Source: an uncultured Saprospiraceae bacterium
GTDB taxonomy: Bacteria; Bacteroidota; Bacteroidia; Chitinophagales; Saprospiraceae
Reading direction: 5' to 3'
Length of the DNA stretch: 64,000 bases
Assembly: GCA_937927575.1 (NCBI GenBank)
Contig: CALBEE010000028.1
Span: 1-64,000 of the forward strand
Below are positions 16,109 to 25,034 of this stretch, one piece after another (the first letter of the stretch is position 1; the number at the start of each line of letters is the position of its first letter). A program made the position numbers and the translations under genes. The notes below the pieces were generated by a model that saw only the letters and a program-made list of their open reading frames with translations, was not told the origin of the DNA and did not search any database.

Positions 16109-16143
16109 AGAAGGAGAGCAGAGATGTTCTCCTTTCTGTTTTT
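16109..16143 (+). terminator. terminator after the small-gene cassette
   Basis: Stem AGAAGGAGA pairing with TCTCCTTTCT (one bulged base), loop of ten bases, followed by GTTTTT. It lies 105 bases after the HPF-like stop codon. Confidence 0.65.
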
Positions 16144-16243
16144 ATATAGATGGTATGATTGGAAAATCGATTTTAATTATGAATGTATATCGAACAAATC
16201 CTGGCTTTCTCCACTTTGAAGGTAAGAATAATAGAAAAATATA

Positions 16244-16741
16244 ATGGGAAAAATGCAAGACTTAGAAAAGATAAGACAAATAGTAGAAGAGGTGAGGACG
16301 TGTATGTTTATCACACAATCTGATACTGACGGCTTGAGAGCAAGGCCAATGGCTACAGCCAGTTATGATGAACATGGTAATATATGGTTTATGACAGATA
16401 AGAATTCAGAGAAAATTGAAGAACTCAATAATTTGCAGCCTGTTGTATTAACTTATTCTAATACCTCTACTAATACCTATCTATCTATAACTGGTAGGGC
16501 AGAGGTAAGTGATAGTCTTGAAAAGAAGAAGGAGTTATTTTCAATTTTTGCTAAAATTTGGTTTCCAGATGGACCTGAGAGCGACAAGCTTGGTTTGATA
16601 AAATTTGTGCCAATTCAAGCCGAATATTGGGATAGTCCAGATAGCTCGATAGTACAACTTTACAGAATGGGAAAGTCATTGGTTACGGGTAGTTCTTATC
16701 AAGCCAAGAATGATGAGCACGGAGAAGTATCTCTCAATTAA
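16244..16741 (+). CDS. pyridoxamine 5'-phosphate oxidase family, general-stress-protein-26-like
   Basis: A 165-residue FMN-binding split-barrel protein. Typical elements are CMFITQSDTDGLRARPMA (residues about 19-36), IWFMTDKNSEKIEEL, the strand VVLTYSNTSTNTYLSITGRAEV, and KIWFPDGPESDKLGLIKF, which matches the general stress protein 26 subgroup. Such proteins bind FMN or a related flavin and are induced by stress; the reaction is not known. A CGAACA hexamer lies 50 bases upstream, but no GTA follows at the right distance, so I do not count it in the regulon. The gene faces the heme oxygenase gene tail to tail. Confidence 0.8.
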   Translation: MGKMQDLEKIRQIVEEVRTCMFITQSDTDGLRARPMATASYDEHGNIWFMTDKNSEKIEELNNLQPVVLTYSNTSTNTYLSITGRAEVSDSLEKKKELFSIFAKIWFPDGPESDKLGLIKFVPIQAEYWDSPDSSIVQLYRMGKSLVTGSSYQAKNDEHGEVSLN

Positions 16742-16780
16742 AATTACCTAATAAAATGTTTCAATGAAAAATTTAATTTA

Positions 16781-17335
16781 TTAAATAATCTCTGATTCTA
16801 TAGTATTCCACAATTGTAATGTGTATTCTGCTATTGAAGACATGTCATCAGGAATATCTAAGCGCTGAAGGTCTCTAACATATGCAGACCATTTGTTGGG
16901 GTAGTTTACTATGGCGAGTAAATATTCATTTGACCAACTCAGTTTTTCTTTCATTAAATAATCTGTAATAATTTTCATCCCCATGTGACTGCCTAAGTAG
17001 GTATAAGACAGGGGAATGATAGAATATTTATCTATTTGTGAAGGCAGATGAATAGCAGGTAAAGCATCTACATTATCATTGCCCAATGCAATGAGATCCT
17101 TTTTTAAAAGATCAAAATGATCAAATGGCTTAATATACTCTTGGTATAAATGGTCATCGTTAAACTTTTCGGCGGCCATCTCATTAATTCCAATATTTAT
17201 CCGATAGGTATTAATAAGCCACTGATAGTAGTCTTGGCGTGTTACGGTATTATTTTTTATCGCTTGACTTAATCCATGACGATCAATTCTATCATGAATG
17301 GGTTTACTTATTCCTCGTAAAGTCTTCAATATCAT
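16781..17335 (-). CDS. heme oxygenase-like protein (biliverdin supply)
   Basis: A 184-residue all-helical protein of the bacterial heme oxygenase family. The N-terminal LRGISKPIHDRID places His14 as the expected proximal heme ligand; the distal helix glycines appear as YLGSHMGMKII. Heme oxygenase opens heme to biliverdin, which is the chromophore of bacteriophytochromes. It is the last gene of an operon that begins with a bacteriophytochrome kinase at 20560; it starts 4 bases after the stop of the receiver gene, so expression is coupled. The family match is divergent, but the context supports it strongly. Confidence 0.75.
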   Translation of the reverse strand: MILKTLRGISKPIHDRIDRHGLSQAIKNNTVTRQDYYQWLINTYRINIGINEMAAEKFNDDHLYQEYIKPFDHFDLLKKDLIALGNDNVDALPAIHLPSQIDKYSIIPLSYTYLGSHMGMKIITDYLMKEKLSWSNEYLLAIVNYPNKWSAYVRDLQRLDIPDDMSSIAEYTLQLWNTIESEII

Positions 17336-17339
17336 GGAG

Positions 17340-17867
17340 CTATAATTTTTCTACTAAATCAGCAATTTCGCCAGCTAACTTTTTGAGGTCTTCTGGCGAA
17401 GCACTAGTAACGATAGCGTTTAATTTTGAGACCCTTAATTTGAGTTGAGTCACTTGGGCCTTTTTGATTTTATTCGCTTCTATTTTCCTAAGAGATGACT
17501 GGTGTACATCCTCTACTATTTGCGGTAAAGACTTAATATTTTCTTTGAACAAATAGGCGTTGGCACCACCTAAAATAGTTTTGGAAATGGCATCTCCAGA
17601 ATTAAGCGTACCCGTCAGGAAAATGAATGGCGTGCTATATTTTTGGCGAACGCTAAAAAGTAAATCCAATCCATTGCAGATAGGCATATCAAAATCCGAA
17701 ATAATAATATCTGGTTCAGTAGATTCGAGTTTGCTAAAAAACTCTTCCTCATTATTTGCAGTTATGAAAATAGTCTCTTTAAAATGCTTAGAAAGATAAT
17801 GCTTTGATAATTCGATATCATTTCTATTATCATCTACAAGTAGTATTTTTGAAATCCGGTTATTCAT
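17340..17867 (-). CDS. response regulator, receiver plus coiled-coil tail
   Basis: A 175-residue protein with a complete receiver domain (residues 1-125): acidic pair DD12-13, phosphorylatable Asp58 in ISDFDMP, Thr85, and Lys108 in YLFKEN. A C-terminal stretch of about 45 residues (KKAQVTQLKLRVSKLNAIV) is predicted coiled coil and has no DNA-binding motif. It is probably a phosphorelay intermediate or a protein-binding output for the phytochrome kinase. It is encoded between another lone receiver (6-base gap) and heme oxygenase. Confidence 0.85.
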   Translation of the reverse strand: MNNRISKILLVDDNRNDIELSKHYLSKHFKETIFITANNEEEFFSKLESTEPDIIISDFDMPICNGLDLLFSVRQKYSTPFIFLTGTLNSGDAISKTILGGANAYLFKENIKSLPQIVEDVHQSSLRKIEANKIKKAQVTQLKLRVSKLNAIVTSASPEDLKKLAGEIADLVEKL

Positions 17868-17873
17868 AATATT

Positions 17874-18329
17874 TTATTTGATCGTATTCATTTTGGTCCA
17901 ATACATAATTGCCATTGTCATTTTTTCTCTAAAATCGGCGAGGTTGGCATCTTTTACTAAAAATCCATTACAGCTTAATTCGTATGCTCTCTGCATATCC
18001 TTTGCATGTTCCGAACTACTTAGCATCACTATTGGCGTGCGATAATTTTGATATTCGGACTTAATAATTTCTAAGCACTCAAGACCTGAGATATCTGGCA
18101 TTTTGATATCTAAAAACATCACTTTTGACTTTGGTAAGGTATCCAGCTTTAATAATTCGAGTAGAATCTTGGCATTTTGGATCCAACCGCAATTAAGTGC
18201 GGGAAAGAGCTTAGCTAACAAATTATCGAGTAACATTACTTCATGAAGGCTATCTTCTATAAAAATAGCATCAAACTTGGATGGGTATTCTGCATTAGGC
18301 CCACTATTAATTTTAATAATATTTTTCAA
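17874..18329 (-). CDS. single-domain response regulator
   Basis: A 151-residue receiver domain without output domain. Visible residues are Glu25-Asp26, phospho-acceptor Asp74 in FLDIKMPD, Ser104 or Ser105 after VML, and Lys126 in FLVKDA. It resembles the short receivers that phytochrome kinases phosphorylate (Rcp1 type). Its start overlaps the stop of the phytochrome gene by four bases (ATGA), so the two are translated in a coupled way. Confidence 0.85.
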   Translation of the reverse strand: MKNIIKINSGPNAEYPSKFDAIFIEDSLHEVMLLDNLLAKLFPALNCGWIQNAKILLELLKLDTLPKSKVMFLDIKMPDISGLECLEIIKSEYQNYRTPIVMLSSSEHAKDMQRAYELSCNGFLVKDANLADFREKMTMAIMYWTKMNTIK

Positions 18330-20560
18330 TTGATAGTTTTATTTTTTCTTAATTCTAGAAATTGAGCATTGGTAGGAAGTGTAAATATAAATCCTGTACC
18401 TATTTCATTAATCCCGTCGGTAATTTTTATTGTGCCACCATGTCTATTTATTCCCTTTTTTACAATGGATAATCCTACACCCGTTCCAGGATATTCTTCA
18501 TCGGATACTAATCGTCGAAATACTTCAAACACTTTGGATCTAGACTGCGGAGGTATTCCAATACCATTATCGTAAAGGTGAATCTCTAAAAATCCTTCCT
18601 TTTCATAATATTGAATCTCTATTTTCGGATGTTCACCCTTGAGTACATATTTGATACTATTACCCATGAGATTTGCGAAAATTTGACTAATTACATTGAC
18701 ATCACCATAGACTGTGGGCAGATCAGGTTTAATGAGAACAGCATTTTCATGTTCCTTAATAGCTTTGATTATTCTCCATTCCTGATCTAGTAAGTCGTTT
18801 AAATTAACTTTCATTATATGCAGACTTTCTCTATTTAATTTTGAAAATTTGAGAATGTCTGCAATAAAATCATTCATTTTTGCAATACTAGATGTGATGA
18901 TATTCAGCAGTTGTAATCCATGTTCGTCGAGTACGGTGTGATAATCTTCCTTCAGTATTTGCGCAAAACCTTCAATACTTCGTAAAGGCGCTTTGAGATC
19001 ATGACTTACACTATAAGAGAAAGTTTCCATTTCTTCGTACGCCTCTTTCAGCTCTTGATTGAGTAGCGTCATTTCATTATATCGTTCGTATAAATACTCT
19101 CTAATTTCTCGTTTTAGTTGAGCCGCTACTTCTATATCTTGGGTGGTCCATTCCTTTGCCTTTCCCCCTTCTAGTTGCTTCCACTTTTCAAAAGATTTTC
19201 TGGGGGTTAATCTATTCTTTGCGGCATCAAAATGTTTATCTTTTGAAATTACACCAGCCCATTGTATTTCAATCTGTTTTTCTTGTCTCGTCCAGATAAT
19301 ATAGTCACCCGATAGATGAGACAGCTGAACTATTAGCATAGAAGCGATGGTCTCACCAAAATCATAGTTAGGAAGAGCACTCTTGACATCGTTAATGACT
19401 TTTACATTAAAGTCTTCTTGTTGCGAAAGCCATTCGAAAAGATTTTCAAGTTCTACATTTAAAGAATCATTGTCAATATTACCACTGCAATTAATATCGG
19501 AACCCATTTTTAGTATTGCTCCGTCCGACTCTATCAGATTCATAATTGAATGGTCGGAATTTAATAAGGAATCTGCTAAATCTTTAGAAGCCAAAATCTT
19601 CTCCAAGATTTGTTTTCGCAGTAGTTTTTTACTTCCTACGGATACCTCACTATTATATTTAAATAATTTTGAGAGGTTTGATGATATAATCGAACTAACA
19701 AATTTCAGCCAATCTCTGATCTCGTAATTGATAAATTTTTTGGACGTATGGTGGCAGGCGATAAGACCCCACAGCTTGTTTTCATGTATAATAGCAACGC
19801 TAAATGAAGAGCTCACCTTCATATTTCGTAAATATTCTAAATGGATAGGGGAGACCCCACGAATAGATACTCCTTTGAGATCAAGAGCTGGTTTATCTTT
19901 GATTAAGGTATTGCTGTAAATGTCAGTTTGAGTACCACTGGTATCATAGACGATTCGTACTTGCTCATGAAAATATAAATCTCTCGCTTGCTTAGGAATA
20001 TCTGTATTTGGGAATTTTAAGCCCAAATATGTAGGTCTTTCTTCAGTTTTCTTTTCCTCGATAACTTTACCATCGTAATTTTCATCAAACTGATAAACCA
20101 TCACATGATCATATTCAGTGATATTTCTCACTTCAGTACACACTTTATCAATAAACTCTTGAAAAGAATATTCTCGACTGATAGTAAGAATGCTCTGTTG
20201 AAGTTGTCGAGTACTTAGTTTTATCCCACCAGGAGCTGCATTGGGCTCTAATTCAAGCGTATACGCTGCTTCATTTCGGTGAATTATTAAGTTTTTGGGA
20301 TGACCTTCAATAAAAGTAGTATTCGAGGTAATATCTAATGTATTAAGGTCTAGGCTTGTAAGCCCTTTTACTAGATCGATAATACTAGTTGTATTTAGTG
20401 CTTTTGCTAATATTTCGGAAGCATAGTACCAATGCTTAAAATTGAGATCGCATAATAGCAATTCACCATATGATTGTGCCCTTTGAATGTTAATTAGGGG
20501 CTCTGACTCACAATTCGTGAGATCATAAGGTTCTGAGTAGTAAGGTATTGAGTCGGCCAT
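18326..20560 (-). CDS. bphP: bacteriophytochrome histidine kinase
   Basis: A 744-residue red/far-red photoreceptor kinase. The PAS domain starts with the chromophore cysteine Cys17 in NCESEPL, the bacteriophytochrome position for biliverdin attachment. The GAF domain (about 125-305) has PNTDIP at 184-189 (PASDIP motif, Asp187), His240 in SPIHLEYL and His270 in ACHHTS. The PHY domain (about 320-490) has the tongue with LTPRKSF at 451-457. A HisKA domain has His520 in SVSHDLKAPL, and the HATPase has N-box NLMGNSIKYV and G-box GTGVGLSIV. All canonical residues needed for light sensing are present. It heads an operon with two receivers and the heme oxygenase that would make its chromophore. No CGAACA-type promoter precedes it. 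Confidence 0.95.
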   Translation of the reverse strand: MADSIPYYSEPYDLTNCESEPLINIQRAQSYGELLLCDLNFKHWYYASEILAKALNTTSIIDLVKGLTSLDLNTLDITSNTTFIEGHPKNLIIHRNEAAYTLELEPNAAPGGIKLSTRQLQQSILTISREYSFQEFIDKVCTEVRNITEYDHVMVYQFDENYDGKVIEEKKTEERPTYLGLKFPNTDIPKQARDLYFHEQVRIVYDTSGTQTDIYSNTLIKDKPALDLKGVSIRGVSPIHLEYLRNMKVSSSFSVAIIHENKLWGLIACHHTSKKFINYEIRDWLKFVSSIISSNLSKLFKYNSEVSVGSKKLLRKQILEKILASKDLADSLLNSDHSIMNLIESDGAILKMGSDINCSGNIDNDSLNVELENLFEWLSQQEDFNVKVINDVKSALPNYDFGETIASMLIVQLSHLSGDYIIWTRQEKQIEIQWAGVISKDKHFDAAKNRLTPRKSFEKWKQLEGGKAKEWTTQDIEVAAQLKREIREYLYERYNEMTLLNQELKEAYEEMETFSYSVSHDLKAPLRSIEGFAQILKEDYHTVLDEHGLQLLNIITSSIAKMNDFIADILKFSKLNRESLHIMKVNLNDLLDQEWRIIKAIKEHENAVLIKPDLPTVYGDVNVISQIFANLMGNSIKYVLKGEHPKIEIQYYEKEGFLEIHLYDNGIGIPPQSRSKVFEVFRRLVSDEEYPGTGVGLSIVKKGINRHGGTIKITDGINEIGTGFIFTLPTNAQFLELRKNKTIN

Positions 20561-20707
20561 TGTAATAATTGTACATGCGCGGATTAAGGTACATAATATT
20601 ATTAAAAAGTAGGGCCGTTAGGGAATTGGTATAAGTAAAGATAATAAAGTAAATGAATTTGTATGTTAATTTGGAATCATAGTATATTAGAAATAGGCCT
20701 AGTACTA

Positions 20708-20747
20708 AAAAGGCAAACTCTACTTCTTATCAAAGAGTAGAGTTTGC
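20708..20747 (-). terminator. terminator after the first PA2169-family gene
   Basis: Perfect 12-bp stem GCAAACTCTACT (20713-20724) with AGTAGAGTTTGC (20736-20747), followed on the minus strand by CTTTTT. It lies 125 bases beyond the stop of the gene at 20872. Confidence 0.8.
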
Positions 20748-20871
20748 TATGCGATATATTCGTAAATGATATATATAATTCAAAATATGTCTGTGGCTAG
20801 ATAACTAAATGTCTTGGCAGGAGGTAATTCTATACTTAACACAATCATCTAGTAAACCTCGATAATGATGT

Positions 20872-21330
20872 TTATGCTGGTTCAGACTCAAATTCTTCTT
20901 TGAGTTTTGCTAATTCCTGAACTTCCAATTCTACTGTCATTTTTTGGCTTTGTAATGTAGTGATTAGATTAGCAGGTAATTCTACTTCTTTTAACACTCT
21001 ATCGTAGTCTGCTATGAGTCTATCACTGCCTCTTTTAATTTCATCGACTATGGGTCCAAAATCATCATCCGTAGCACTTAATTTTATATCAATAAAAATT
21101 CTATGGAGGTCGCCTAATAGGCTAGTTTTTACTTCAGCCTTCCCTCCTCTTGCAGCTACATGACCTTCCAATACTTGGTGCATAGCATGTCTTTCTGAAG
21201 CATACCTGTCTAACCATTTCTTTAAGGATATATTTGCTGTGCTTTTAGATATTTCTTTATACCCCTTCTCCGCATCTTGAAGTCTAATTATCAATTCTTG
21301 AAGAGCATCTTTTATTGTATCTGTATTCAT
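20872..21330 (-). CDS. PA2169-family four-helix-bundle protein (DUF2383)
   Basis: A 152-residue helical protein of the PA2169 family: an N-terminal helix with LIIRLQDAEKGYKEI, the segment ASERHAMHQVLEGHVAARGG with the Glu/His pattern of ferritin-like bundles, then LLGDLHRIFIDIK. The family is linked to stress response but has no proven activity. A close paralogue lies at 55263-55721 with the same length, and both genes have the same ECF-type promoter. It is a single-gene unit closed by the terminator at 20708-20747. Confidence 0.85.
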   Translation of the reverse strand: MNTDTIKDALQELIIRLQDAEKGYKEISKSTANISLKKWLDRYASERHAMHQVLEGHVAARGGKAEVKTSLLGDLHRIFIDIKLSATDDDFGPIVDEIKRGSDRLIADYDRVLKEVELPANLITTLQSQKMTVELEVQELAKLKEEFESEPA

Positions 21331-21370
21331 AATATATAAATTTTATAGTGAAGTAATAATTTCTGTTCAT

Positions 21371-21397
21371 CTTACTATAATTAAAATTATTTGTTCG
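21371..21397 (-). promoter_or_regulatory. ECF-type promoter, first PA2169 gene
   Basis: CGAACA (21397-21392), 16 bases, GTAAG (from 21375), about 45 bases before the ATG. Flanks ATCGAACAAAT match those of the second PA2169 gene. Confidence 0.6.
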
Positions 21398-21672
21398 ATG
21401 CAGTAATTTTTTTTTCGAATATTTTAAGAAGAATTTACAGATTATTCTGACAAGTAATTGGAATGCTATTTCTATCTAATGGATAGTAGTAAGGGGAATA
21501 AAATTAGCCTTCAAATTATTTTGAATGAGGGAAATAGTAATGCAAATGAAATTAATCAAATGGTATATGACTTTGTATGATTGAAAGAAAGAAAAATTAA
21601 TTAACGTTCAAATTATTTACAATAGTCTTTGAGGTTAAGTAGGCCTAGTTTCCGTATGAATTTATTTCATAG

Positions 21673-21702
21673 TGAACACTTTAGAGAAATTTGAAGTATG
21701 AT
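21673..21702 (+). promoter_or_regulatory. ECF-type promoter, small basic protein
   Basis: TGAACA (21673-21678), 17 bases, GTATGAT (from 21696). The -10 part covers the first ATG of the longer frame (21698), so transcription would begin after it and translation most likely starts at 21725. Confidence 0.55.
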
Positions 21703-21724
21703 AGATGCAGTAAAAACAGAACTT

Positions 21725-21904
21725 ATGACTTCAAGAAAGCCGATAAAGAAAAGATTGAGAAAAGATCCTGCTAGTGGTCATAGAAAGAAGGAAGATTTTC
21801 GTTGGGGTGTACTACAAGTTTTTGATGCATTCACACGAAGGGCTGTTAATTTTTTACCTGGCTACAGGAAGAAAGCTGGAATAAGAAATCCTCCTACGGT
21901 ATAG
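21725..21904 (+). CDS. small basic hypothetical protein
   Basis: A 59-residue, strongly basic protein (RKPIKKRLRKDP near the N-terminus, FTRRAVNFLPGYRKK later); not recognised. The frame is open from an ATG at 21698, but that codon lies inside the predicted -10 element, so the second ATG at 21725 is chosen. It might bind nucleic acid or the ribosome, judging only from charge. It lies 64 bases upstream of the CHRD lipoprotein gene on the same strand, and both are probably read from the promoter at 21673. Confidence 0.55.
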   Translation: MTSRKPIKKRLRKDPASGHRKKEDFRWGVLQVFDAFTRRAVNFLPGYRKKAGIRNPPTV

Positions 21905-21968
21905 AGAAATATTATTAAGTCACTGGATCTTATAAGACAAGTTATAATAGGATCACAAAATATAAAAC

Positions 21969-23171
21969 ATGAAAAAAATAAAGTTATTTTATTTATTTAT
22001 AATAGTCGCTGCTTTCACTTTGAGCTTATCTAGTTGCGGAAAAGATGAAGATGGGTCAGGAGAGACAGAAAATAGAATTATTTACACCTTAGAAGAAAGG
22101 TCGGATTCCGGTATCAGTGGAGAAATTGAATTCTTAGAACTCAATGATGGAAGGATACAGGCGCAAATTTCCTTAGATGGAACAGTAAATGGTACCACGC
22201 ATCCAGCACATATACACATGAATAATGCTGCCGAAGGGGGCGACATTTTAATTTCACTGGATCCTGTAGATGGAGCAACAGGTAGCAGTGTTACTATTTT
22301 TTCTATGACAGATGGAGATGGTACTTTTCTATTTGATCAATTACAAAACCTCGATGCATATGTCAATGTACATCAATCATCAACTGAGTTGGATGTAATT
22401 ATTGCTCAAGGTGATATAGGCTCGAATCTACTTACAGGAGAAAGTAAAACATACACTCTAATGGAAAAAGATGTAGATGGGATCAATGGACAAATAACAT
22501 TTTCAAAAAGAATGAATGGTAATACGCTAGCTGTAATAGAGTTGGATGGAACGCCAGACGGCGGTGTGCATCCAGCGCATATACATATGAATTCTGCCGC
22601 GGAAAGTGGATCCATACTCGTATCATTAAATCCAGTAGATGGTTCTACAGGAAGGAGTAGTACAAATATATCCCAGCAAGATGATGGTAGTACTTTTGAT
22701 TACGAAAATATCTTAACGAGTAATGCTTATGTAAACGTTCATTTGAGTATGTCATCATTGGGTACCATAGTAGCGCAAGGTGATATTGGTCTTAACGAAT
22801 TGACAGGCGAAAAAGTTAGTTACGCGCTAAGTGAAAAAGATGCTCCTGGAATAAGTGGTTCGGTAGAATTTGCTGAAAGAAGAGATGGTTCGGTATTGGC
22901 CACACTTTCCCTGACTGGAACTCCTGAAGGAGGAATGCATCCAGCGCACATCCATAAGAATAGTGCGAGTGAAGGTGGTGATATAGCTGTAACATTTACT
23001 CCTGTTGACGGAGGAAGTGGTACATCTCTTACTTCTATCCGTGTTGCCGATGATGGTACACCATTTAATTATCAAGTAGTGAATACTTATGATGGTTATG
23101 TAAATGTACACTTGTCAGCAGATCAATTAGACGTAATCGTCGCACAAGGAAATATAGGAATAAATGACTAA
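21969..23171 (+). CDS. lipoprotein with three CHRD domains
   Basis: A 400-residue lipoprotein: signal peptide with lipobox LSSC (Cys23), a short acidic linker, then three tandem CHRD domains of about 120 residues each (roughly 37-155, 156-278 and 279-400). Each contains HPAHIH followed by -N(S/A)A-EGG or ESG, and closes with YVNVH-S plus -IVAQG(D/N)IG. The regular histidines could bind metal, but this is unproven. Base use does not differ from the neighbours. It is anchored in an envelope membrane and faces periplasm or cell surface. The gene ends in a clear terminator. Confidence 0.88.
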   Translation: MKKIKLFYLFIIVAAFTLSLSSCGKDEDGSGETENRIIYTLEERSDSGISGEIEFLELNDGRIQAQISLDGTVNGTTHPAHIHMNNAAEGGDILISLDPVDGATGSSVTIFSMTDGDGTFLFDQLQNLDAYVNVHQSSTELDVIIAQGDIGSNLLTGESKTYTLMEKDVDGINGQITFSKRMNGNTLAVIELDGTPDGGVHPAHIHMNSAAESGSILVSLNPVDGSTGRSSTNISQQDDGSTFDYENILTSNAYVNVHLSMSSLGTIVAQGDIGLNELTGEKVSYALSEKDAPGISGSVEFAERRDGSVLATLSLTGTPEGGMHPAHIHKNSASEGGDIAVTFTPVDGGSGTSLTSIRVADDGTPFNYQVVNTYDGYVNVHLSADQLDVIVAQGNIGIND

Positions 23172-23204
23172 AATTTACTTTTGATCTAAGGTCATTTATG
23201 TGTA

Positions 23205-23232
23205 AGGCTATCTCTTAGGAGATAGTCTTTTT
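23205..23232 (+). terminator. terminator after the CHRD lipoprotein gene
   Basis: Seven-bp stem CTATCTC/GAGATAG with loop TTAG (23208-23225), followed by TCTTTTTTA. Confidence 0.8.
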
Positions 23233-23411
23233 TATTACAGAAAGGTAAAATTATTTTGGAAATTAAGAGATAAATATTCGTAAGGTTTGAATCAGATGCT
23301 TCTTATTAATATGCGTTTTTAAGAATATAAATTTCACCATTTTATATTTTGGGTATGCCCATTTTTTTATTTCTACGAATCATTATTAGTTATTTTTTTT
23401 GAGCCCACCTG

Positions 23412-23451
23412 TTCGATTTATTCAAATCATATTCGATTGGATGCAAATCAT
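23412..23451. repeat. short imperfect direct repeat
   Basis: TTCGATTTATTCAAATCAT (23412-23430) is followed one base later by TTCGATTGGATGCAAATCAT (23432-23451). It lies 72-111 bases upstream of the HPF-like start codon and could be a protein-binding site. The remainder of the gap 23172-23522 is AT-rich with only the terminator at its start. Confidence 0.4.
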
Positions 23452-23522
23452 TTTTTTCATATATGTTTCGAACATTTGTGGCGATTATTCAATTTTATAA
23501 TTGTAATCAAATACAATTACTT

Positions 23523-23861
23523 ATGAATATTAATAATCATATTTTTATCTCAGGTTCCATACCGATGAATTCATTTGAGAAGCAAAGTATTCAACAAAAG
23601 ATTGAAGACGTATTGAATATTCTAATAGATGTCAGTAAGGTGTCCTTACATTTCACAAAAACGGATAAAGGTGTAAAGGTTCTTGTTAAGTCTAGAATAC
23701 TAATTGGTGATAAAATAAAGGAGATTATTTTTAGTAGTGTTCGTGATGATTTGCAAGATGCTACTAATGCTTGCTTGAACCGTCTAAGTAAAAAGTATTT
23801 TAGATTGATCAATAAGAAGAGAGCCTATCGACATAAGACTATTTCTAGTCACGCTAGTTAG
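23523..23861 (+). CDS. HPF/RaiA-like protein
   Basis: A 112-residue protein reading MNINNHIFISG at its start, with a central strand KVSLHFTKTDKGVKVLVKSRI, a glycine turn, IKEIIFSSVRDD and a closing helix LQDATNACLNRLSKKYFRL. The pattern is that of a divergent hibernation promoting factor domain, comparable with the proteins at 15678 and 47863. The frame is open to an ATG at 23463, but those extra 20 residues do not fit the family start, so 23523 is preferred. The C-terminus is rich in Lys and Arg, consistent with RNA binding. It appears monocistronic. Confidence 0.5.
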   Translation: MNINNHIFISGSIPMNSFEKQSIQQKIEDVLNILIDVSKVSLHFTKTDKGVKVLVKSRILIGDKIKEIIFSSVRDDLQDATNACLNRLSKKYFRLINKKRAYRHKTISSHAS

Positions 23862-24049
23862 ATACCTTAATCGACATTAAACTTTATCGTCTAATATAGA
23901 ATTATATTTACCAATTTAAACTATGGTATAGCTCAATGAAATTATAGTTTGACGATAAAGCATAAAAGGAAATTTACCTTTTATCCAAACTTGAAAATAT
24001 TTAGTAATTACTTATTTGTATATTCCTTCCAATTAAAAAAAAACTACTA

Positions 24050-24640
24050 ATGAAAAATCTTTTGTTTGCCATTGCCATCTGTTTTATGATGCCCTTTCAT
24101 CTACATTCTCAAAAAGTAGCTTTAGAAGCGGGTTTGAATTTTAATAATGTAAATAGTGAACAAGATGTGGATTTGGATAATAGTAATGGATTTCATGCGG
24201 GAATCCTTATCGAAGTACCCATAATCGATCCCTTACGGGTGGGTACTGGACTTTATTACACTCGACGTGGATATAAATCCAATGAGATAGATAGAGAGGG
24301 ATCTGTATATATTGACTATATCGATATACCTATAGATATGATGCTTCATTTTAAGATAGCGGATCTGGCCGGGGGATTCGTTTCTTTTGGACCTTATTTT
24401 AGTTATGGTTTTTCTAGTGAAGTGATTAATTTGGATGGATTATTTGAAAATGGTTATTCAAGTGAAGACATAGATTTGCAGCGACTTGATGCAGGCGTCA
24501 ACTTTGGAGTTGGGGTAGAGTTTGGTAATCTTCGTTTATCCTCCACATATAGTCTGAGTGCTACTGATAATGGCGCAGAAGCGAATAATCAGTTGAAAAA
24601 TAGAGTGCTTAGTATTTCTTTTGGCATTTTTCTAAATTAG
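24050..24640 (+). CDS. outer-membrane beta-barrel protein
   Basis: A 196-residue protein with signal peptide (cleavage near HSQ21) and alternating strands typical of an eight-stranded barrel of the PorT/OmpW-like Bacteroidota group: ALEAGLNFNNV, GFHAGILIEVPI, RVGTGLYYTRRGY, IDIPIDMMLHFKI, FVSFGPYFSYGF, AGVNFGVGVEFG, LRLSSTYSLSATD, and a closing LSISFGIFLN. It sits in the outer membrane; no specific function can be given. It has no same-strand neighbour close by and faces the AraC gene across a 394-base gap. Confidence 0.75.
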   Translation: MKNLLFAIAICFMMPFHLHSQKVALEAGLNFNNVNSEQDVDLDNSNGFHAGILIEVPIIDPLRVGTGLYYTRRGYKSNEIDREGSVYIDYIDIPIDMMLHFKIADLAGGFVSFGPYFSYGFSSEVINLDGLFENGYSSEDIDLQRLDAGVNFGVGVEFGNLRLSSTYSLSATDNGAEANNQLKNRVLSISFGIFLN

Positions 24641-25034
24641 GATATAGGATAAAATTATACTTAGAGTAATCGTGAAATGGTAAAATGTCTATTTGTTAAA
24701 TTGAATAAATTTTCTTTAGCACATCAGAATTAGACTCCACTAGTATTATCGGCTAGAAAGAATGTAAATCATAGAGAATACTTAGTGTAAATAATTATGT
24801 TGACAATTGTAAATGATTAAATAGTTTATCACTCGAATAGGTTGAGATATACGTGAAGTAAACTAATTCATATTCCATTTACGTACGTTGCATTTAGTAT
24901 ATGAGATAAAACATCTATTTGGCATTTTCTCTTTATTACTTTTACAGCTAAGCGCTTAATTTTTAGCATGGAATGTTGTGCGCATGCGTCACATGAACTA
25001 TTCAAATGAGATTTGATATATCATTATTGGTTTA
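24641..25034. other. gene-free gap between convergent genes
   Basis: AT-rich sequence with no credible ORF, no strong hairpin with T-run, and no promoter-like element that I recognise. It separates the barrel protein gene (+) from the AraC gene (-). Confidence 0.5.

Noticed and set aside
16187-16243. CGAACA upstream of the PPOX-family gene as a regulon promoter
   Set aside because: No GTA or GTT lies 16-17 bases downstream, so only half of the pattern is present.
23412-23451. Direct repeats as a CRISPR array
   Set aside because: Only two imperfect units separated by one base, no spacers and no cas genes.
23467-23500. CGAACA upstream of the HPF-like gene at 23523
   Set aside because: The second element is missing at the expected spacing (the sequence there is AATTTTATAAT).
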